Assembly (NCBI RefSeq): GCF_020080835.1
Contig: NC_058162.1
Coordinates: forward strand, 5,285,323 to 5,349,322
Direction: 5' to 3'
Source: Cotesia glomerata
Taxonomy: Eukaryota; Arthropoda; Insecta; Hymenoptera; Braconidae
DNA length: 64,000 bases
Shown here piece after piece: positions 10,816 through 64,000 of this stretch (within the stretch, counting starts at the first letter, position 1; every line of letters starts with the position of its first letter). The translations under genes and the position numbers were made by a program. The notes under the pieces are model-generated. The model saw only the letters and a list, made by a program, of their open reading frames with translations. It was not told where the DNA came from and did not search any database.

Positions 10816-12850
10816 TTATTTCTTCTTGGTCACGATAAGCGGTCCTACGTTATCACAAGTAGCTTCATTGTGTTTAGCGTGTGCTCCATCGCAATAAGGC
10901 CACTATAAAATAAAAATTTACTGATTAATTATTGCAATTATTTATAATACTGAAGCTAGACGTCAGCTCAATTTAAAAATTTTTATTTTTAAATCAATTA
11001 CAATAAAAAAATGCTTCTAAAAATTTTCATTTATAATTTTTATTAATTTTCATACGTGGAACTTTATCATTAAATTTTTTTTTTATAATAATTTAATTGC
11101 TATAAGGGCCGGTTTTTTAATCCAGGATAAAATTTTATTTAATGATAAAATATATCTATATATTTCATAAATCCCGAAAAAATTTTAAAGTAATGAAAAA
11201 TTCATATTATTTCATTAAAATTATTATAAAATAAAAATTATAATAATATTAAAAAAAATTTTTTTTTTGTAACAAAAAAAGGGAGCAATTATTCTGGGGG
11301 TGTTTGTTTTTCAGGAAAATTATGGGTGTGATACAATTATTATTATTATTATAATTTTAATGAAATAATATGAATTTTTCATATGATAATAAAGTAAGCC
11401 GACAATTTTTATTTTTTTATTTTGCTTAATTTATTAAATTATAACTAAAAAATATTTTTTAAAAAATGTAACTAAAATTTTGGAATTTTTTAACAAATGA
11501 AAAATTTTTTTGTAATAATTCTTTAATAAAAAAAAATCATAAAAATTTTTAAGATATCGGCTAACTTTATTTTCATATTTTTCATAACTTAAAAATTTTT
11601 TCCAGGTCTATTTTTTCCGATTATCATATTTCATATATATAAATATACTGGCAATAATAATAATTATTTAATAAATAATTTTATATATAAAATTATAATT
11701 TTATATATAAAATTATAATTTTATCCTGGATAAAATTTTATCTCGAATTGAAAAACTGGCCCTAAAATTCTAAAAGAATTTCTAATGTTTGTCAACTTCA
11801 GTGTCATAATTTTTAATTATTAATATAAACATTTAAATAAATAATTTTAGCAAAGTCATACGTAAAATGCAAATTAAATATTCATAATAATTAATTATAA
11901 ATATTATCTATCGATTACGTTGTTGATGATAATGCCAGTTAAAAGATTGTCATTAATAGTAAAGGAACAAACGTAATAAGTGTATTTATGAATGACCTGA
12001 ATTTACGAGTCATGAAAGTGGAATTTGCTTGCTTACATAACGATACTACCAGCTGATAAGAAAATATTCAACCGTCAGACTTAGAGATACTTAAAATGAA
12101 ACAAAAATATGACCTTTGACACCCATAAACTGACTAGCGGATTAAAAACAATAACATGTCAATAAAAATAATTTACATACATTTTCGCTCTTCCAGCAGC
12201 GACAGAAGACCGCTTTTTCAGTAATGTCTTCAACGTCAACAGTGTCTACGACTTTTCCTACATCCTTCTTTACTTTGTGATTGACGCGTGCCTTGATTGC
12301 CTGCAAAAAACCCTTCAGCTTTAGAATATTCATTCAATTAAAGATTTACACTTATTGCACAATTTTTCATTATCATTAATTAAATAAACGCAATAAATAT
12401 TTAAGGAAAAATTGTAATAAAACAGCTGTTAAAAATGATTAAAGTAAACAGTTGTCACCTTTTTAGCCTCTGGACACCAAGATTGATAGGACATGTATCC
12501 TAATCCTGCGACTATGGCAGTTGGAGGAATCAAAGCCAGCCAATCTTTAACTAAATAAAAATCAAACTTTAGCTTTTTTTTTAATAGTTAGAAAGCTTTA
12601 CTGTTATCATTGTTTAATTAATATTTATATAAATTAATTACTTCTAAAATAAGAGAAAGGTTGTAACTGGGTTAAGTTATTGATTTAATCTTTGCTGTCA
12701 AAATGTAACTTGATTTTTTTTTTAATTAATAAGTAGATATAATATTTACTTACATCCTAATTTGAACCATCCTCCAACTGAATCCGGAATAGGTAATCCA
12801 GATAAATAATTCGGTAAGGAAACTTTTACGACGTGCGATATTGTCTCCAT
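10816..12850 (-). CDS. Cisd2: CISD2-like CDGSH iron-sulfur protein (mitoNEET/NAF-1 family)
   Basis: Four minus-strand exons: 12850-12754, 12550-12459, 12300-12181 and 10902-10816. Phases are 1, 0 and 0, and the protein is 131 aa, close to the 135 aa usual for CISD2. It starts METISHVVKVSLPNYLSGLP, followed by one membrane helix (WLALIPPTAIVAGLGYMSY). A basic linker leads to the 2Fe-2S motif [20 protein letters not shown], with three Cys and one His as ligands. The end is DNVGPLIVTKKK. Family members are homodimeric 2Fe-2S proteins on the ER or outer mitochondrial membrane, with roles in calcium, iron and redox homeostasis. The last motif reads CDGAH rather than CDGSH, within the family's tolerated variation. 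The KKK tail suggests ER retrieval. Intron 3 (about 1.3 kb) carries foldback repeats. Confidence 0.92.
11106..11762. mobile_element. Foldback element with GGGCC ends in CISD2 intron 3
   Basis: The ends are inverted: GGGCCGGTTTTTTAATCCAG near 11106 against the complement of TTGAAAAACTGGCCC at about 11748-11762. Inner ATAAAATTTTAT and GAAAAATTCATATTATTTCA arms are also palindromic. A fragment of the GCCGACAT family (11395-11575) interrupts it. A half copy lies at 15965-16092. Confidence 0.6.
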
Positions 12851-13593
12851 TTTTAATAAAACTACTCTAGTCAATTTATTGTTTTATTTAATTTAATTGT
12901 GTCGATTTTTTATTCAATTATAATTTATTTTAATTGATGAAAATTAATTTAGTAGATATTTTATAATTCTAAGAATTTTTTTAATAAATAGATTGTGTCA
13001 AAAAAAAAATGAGAGAAAAAAATTGACATTTAGAAAATTAAAAAAATAAAATATGCAATTTTTTTAAAATAATTTTTTGAAATAAATCTTTTTGTTAAAT
13101 AAAATTAAAAATTTTCAAGTGACAGCTAACTTTAATGATGAAAATTAAAATAACCGACATTTAAAAATTTCTATAATTTATTTTATTGAAAAATAATTTT
13201 TAAATAATTAAAACAAAAATTTTCACATGTAGAAAATTTTAAAAATTATCCGTGGAATTTTTTAAAAATAGTTTTTTAGTTATAATTTTTAATTAACAAA
13301 AAAATCAAAAATTTTTGAGTGTCGGCTAACTTAATTTTCATACTTTAATGTCATTTTTAATTGACAGGTCACGTTTTATTTTTCTAATTTAATTAACTAT
13401 TATTATAAAATAAATTTTATATTTAAAATTACCGTAAATTTAAAAAATTTATTTTTGACACATTTTTTACTTAAAAAATGTTTAATAATTAGAGTTTTTG
13501 ATAATTATGAATTTTAAAAATTATAAAAATTGATTATTAAACATAATCTTATATTTACTGTAAATAATCAGCCATTTTTACGCAATAATAATA

Positions 13594-13610
13594 ATAAACG
13601 CGGGAAAATT
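13594..13610. promoter_or_regulatory. E2F-like site, copy 1 (CISD2 side)
   Basis: ATAAACGCGGGAAAATT contains GCGGGAAAA, the reverse complement of the E2F-like TTTTCCCGC. The same 17-mer occurs at 14635-14651. Confidence 0.4.
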
Positions 13611-14634
13611 GAAATATAAACTTGACTCGCGCAGTAAAAACTAGAGCGCTTGCGCAGAAACTCAAATTAACACTCGTAAGGTGGCGCCATCAGTTAGCAA
13701 GCAGTCACCTGGTAAACGCCGGCTCGAAAGGGTGTGTGATGTTTTCTCATGGCCAGCAATAACTTTATTACATCCATCAGTTGTACACAACATCAACAAC
13801 GCACATCAACATCACTCGCACAAGCGGTCTCGGTACAAGTACGAGTTTCGCGCATACACTTGCGCGGTACATTGCGCGTCTAAACTCGATTTGCTTCCCA
13901 TCTAACAAAATAAATTTTAAAAAAGTGACCAACAATACTAAAATATAAAATCCATAACCAATAAATAATGCTTCCGTTTATTTTAAAAAATAAAAAAATC
14001 AAATGGTGAGTGGTCATTAATCAGGGCAAAAAGTAACCGGGTTTGCAACTGAGACAAGTCAAAAAAGTAAAGTAAATAAATAAAAAGGTGGCTGTAAAAA
14101 GGTATATAAAGGAAGAGCGTTAAGTAAAAAAGAAAAGAGGCAACGAGGTGGGTAGTGAGTAGTGAAGGTAGAGGAAGAGGAGGGAAAAGACGAAGACGAC
14201 GTGCGAGGGCGCGCAGGAGTTTTAGTATCCCCTGGACATTCCTGTCTGTTTGGCAATTCAACATCAACTATTTTTTAAGTTGAAAACCTCTAGGTACTTG
14301 CATTTATTTTATTTTTTATTATTATTTATTTATAATGTTTTATTTTTATTGTTTGTAGCAACTGGAGGTCCTACGTAGCTAACGACTCGTCGCCCTTTAT
14401 TTTAACTACCAAAGGAATACATATATTCTGTTCATTAACTTTCAGTCGTGTTCACTGAACGATAAAATTGTGCATACGCAATAATAAATACACCGGCATC
14501 AAATGTTAAGCTAAAAAAACCGTTTTATTCTACTAGTGATTAAATATTATTAATAACAATAATAATAATAATAATAATAAAAATTATTAATTATTGTTAA
14601 AAGAGGGAGCCTTGTAATAAATGTCAAAGTGCGC

Positions 14635-14651
14635 ATAAACGCGGGAAAATT
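14635..14651. promoter_or_regulatory. E2F-like site, copy 2 (Efa6 side)
   Basis: An identical 17-mer to 13594-13610, located 279 bases before the Efa6 ATG. Function is inferred from the motif only. Confidence 0.4.
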
Positions 14652-14929
14652 AATTCATCGGTTAATAAAAGCGAAACGTCAATTGTCATAGCGCATATGC
14701 ATTAATTCAAGGTACGAGTTTTGTCTGTGGTTACTGTGGTGGTTTGTTTTTTTTTTTTTTTTAAATTTTATTTTCTAAAATAATGCGGTGTTGTTTTAAT
14801 AATAATCTTCGTTATTGTGTCGTAATTTTGTTCTAATAAATTGATCGATTAAATGACTGAATTGAGAGTGATAAAATAGAGCGGAAAATAAACTAAATAT
14901 TACGTGGGGATCGATGTGCTGTGTAAAAC

Positions 14930-62088
<47,159 letters not shown>

Positions 62089-62101
62089 CGCGTCATGGGT
62101 G

Positions 62102-62255
62102 TCTTTTCAGCGTGTGTAATATAATTAAATATTTTATTTATTTATTCCATTAATTAAATCGCACAAATTTTCAATGAAAAAATACGTCTGACTCAACAAT
62201 ACTAGTGGTATTATATTAATTATATATTAATAAATTATTACACACGCTGAAAAGA
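62102..62255 (+). repeat. Perfect 20-bp inverted repeat in the Efa6 3' UTR
   Basis: TCTTTTCAGCGTGTGTAATA (62102-62121) and its exact complement (62236-62255), with a 114-base loop. It starts 13 bases after the TGA. Confidence 0.82.
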
Positions 62256-63037
62256 TATGGTGATTGGTTTCTTGTTTTGTCGCACTTTAACAAATAAGAT
62301 AAAATAAATAAATAAATACAAATACTCAGTAGAAAATCGAAAACTGTCATCACCACAATGTTATAATAATTAAAAAGCTAAAGCTGTTTTTAAAAAATTC
62401 TAACGAAAGTTTAAAAATCCAAACAATTGATTAATTAATTGTTAAACGTACTAGATAAATTAATAGTTTGAAAAAAAATTATTAATTTATTGCTCTAAAA
62501 AGGTATACGACATGGTGCTGGTCTAAGAACTATTTATTTAAATAAAAGTATAACAATTATAATTAATATAATAGCTTTGGCTTGTGTATTTAATTGTTAA
62601 CGATTTATTAACACCCTGTACGATGAATCATTAATTTTTTCTAATTATTTATGGTGCGAGGTGACTCATGCTTACTCATTATTTTTTCGATTCTAACTGT
62701 ATTTATACATTAGTTTTTATTATTATTAGATCTGATGTATGATCAATGTTTCTTATTGAATAGATATATATATTCATTATTTTTTATATTAAATTAAATT
62801 ATTACAACTATAACTATCGTTTACTATTAGTGTCTTTTTTTTATATTTCTCTCTTTGTTTAAATATATCTAAATCGTTTAAATAATATTTACTCTAATGT
62901 AATGCCACGTGTCAATTAGAAGTGATAAGTACTTGTCATTGTTTTTTCATCAACTTTATCCTAAAACTCTCGAGTTGTTTAATTTATTTATTATTTTATA
63001 ATTTTAACATTTTTGTTTTGTTAATTATTAATTGTAG

Positions 63038-63098
63038 TAAGGCCAAAGAAGAAATTAAAACAGCTCGAAAGTTAGTGTGTAGTTTATGTTGTGTTTAA
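63038..63098 (+). CDS. Efa6: Candidate alternative last coding exon of Efa6
   Basis: Acceptor TTGTAG (63037). The phase fits the donor GTATAG at 62016 (AAT AG|T). It encodes KAKEEIKTARKLVCSLCCV and stops at 63096-63098. An AATAAA overlaps immediately (63097-63102). It would replace the last 24 residues of the exon 13 form. Confidence 0.35.
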
Positions 63099-63102
63099 TA
63101 AA
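63097..63102 (+). promoter_or_regulatory. Candidate Efa6 poly(A) signal
   Basis: AATAAA about 1 kb after the main stop and next to the alternative last exon. Confidence 0.35.
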
Positions 63103-63310
63103 ATATTATTTTTTAATTAAGCATTACTACTCATAAATATTTAAATTATATTTAAGTTGAGAGATTTATTAAATTTTTCTATTAAATTATTTGTTAAATT
63201 TATATAAAAATTTTTATGTCAAAATTCGGTTTTTATATTTAATCTTCACGGAAAAAACATGATGACACTGGATATCATCCCAGATTATACTGAGTGAAAA
63301 AAAATTTTAG

Positions 63311-64000
63311 CTAAGGTAAAGTACCCAGTAGTTGAACAGGTTTCAAAGTGAAACTTATTTGACCCTACTTTTAATATATTAAGATGTAATTATTAATTCA
63401 AATTAGAGATTTTCATGAAAATATAAATAATTTTGAATTGATTGAAGCGGAAAATAACAAAGATAATTGATTATTTATATTTTGATAATGTTTTTAAAAT
63501 AGACTATGAAAGGAGTAGTTGAACAATCAATTCTGACAAGCCGCAGTAGTTGAACACTCTGAGAGCAGTAGTTGAACTAATAAAATATATGGCAATAGGC
63601 ACACCGAAAATTTTCAACGTTTTATTGAAATATCAAAAGAAATATAACATATTATTGAATAATATCAAAAATAATACTGTGAATATTTAATATGTTCATT
63701 TAAAAATGAAAAATATTTGTATTTAATTTTTTAATTACTTTTTTTATAAATTACAAAGCAAATTCTTGATTATAAATCAAAAAAACTCATTTCAAAACGT
63801 TCAATAATTTTTAACTACACTAATTTTTAATCATAAAACTTATTTAAATTGCAGTAATTAATACAAATGACAATGCTGATCACTAGTCTATAAACCTATT
63901 AGAAGTTATAGTGCTGTTAAAATTATACGGCCTCAGCCTGTTCAGGTTCTGGGTACCGCTTTGAAAATTTCGAGGTATAGTTGAACGCTAAAATTTAATA
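63311..64000. mobile_element. CTAAGGTAAAGTACC element, copy 2 (runs off the window)
   Basis: Starts CTAAGGTAAAGTACCCAGTA and is collinear with 40319-41740 except that the SINE and the small MITE are absent. TAGTTGAAC occurs five times. The right end is beyond the window. Confidence 0.72.

Larger units (their letters stand above)
12851..14929. promoter_or_regulatory. Divergent spacer between CISD2 and Efa6 with GC-richer promoter islands
   Basis: This 2.1-kb stretch separates the divergent starts. The part 13010-13340 is a GCCGACAT-family repeat. From about 13590 to 13880 and 14090 to 14260 the sequence becomes GC-richer, with E2F-like words (GCGGGAAAATT, twice) and NRF1-like words (GCGCTTGCGCA at 13646, GCGCATATGC at 14691). 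These are plausible promoters of housekeeping type for the two genes. Both 5' UTR structures are unknown. ORFs here look accidental. Confidence 0.45.
62089..63310. other. Efa6 3' UTR and downstream sequence
   Basis: AT-rich. Holds the 3' UTR hairpin, the candidate alternative last exon, and at 63248-63310 a fragment of the TA MITE seen at 8744-9251, cut by the CTAAGG-type element. Confidence 0.5.

Noticed and set aside
13681..14267. ORFs in the CISD2-Efa6 spacer on both strands
   Set aside because: No family resemblance, no splice-consistent extension, and the location is promoter-like.

Overview
The window looks like nuclear DNA of an insect, very AT-rich, with compact exons in repeat-filled introns. 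The gene content, codon use and short GT-AG introns would fit a parasitoid hymenopteran such as a braconid wasp. That placement is an inference: no marker in the window proves it.

Layout. (1) 747-5024, plus strand: the last five exons of an ASK1-type MAP3K (C-terminal conserved region, coiled coil, SAM-like domain); the kinase domain lies upstream of the window. (2) 7130-10238, plus: a complete, unrecognised type I membrane protein of about 282 aa. (3) 10816-12850, minus: a complete four-exon CISD2-like CDGSH iron-sulfur protein, convergent with gene 2. (4) 14930-62088, plus: a 13-exon Efa6/PSD gene covering most of the window (N-terminal PDZ, long low-complexity middle, Sec7, PH, C-terminal coiled coil), divergent from the CISD2 gene. 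Intron 1 alone is about 21.5 kb. The genes do not form a pathway. ASK1 is stress signalling, CISD2 is ER/mitochondrial Fe-S and calcium homeostasis, and Efa6 is an Arf6 exchange factor at the plasma membrane.

The most unusual coding observation is in Efa6 exon 8. The end of the Sec7 domain carries a one-base frameshift and an in-frame TAG, while the five downstream exons stay open in the expected frames. A weak GT donor just before the TAG would rejoin exon 9 in frame, losing about 18 residues.

The rest is a dense, nested mobile-element landscape. There are seven copies of one non-autonomous Helitron family (5' TC, 3' hairpin plus CTRR) filled with tandem palindromes. Six elements are flanked by TTAA. 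Many foldback elements are flanked by TA. There is one tRNA-derived SINE with target duplications, a LINE 3' fragment, and one element family present twice, where the second copy is an empty site for two insertions in the first. Several introns are almost entirely one such insertion.

All exon borders were read by eye from GT/AG signals, phase continuity and remembered family similarity. No transcript or database evidence was available.
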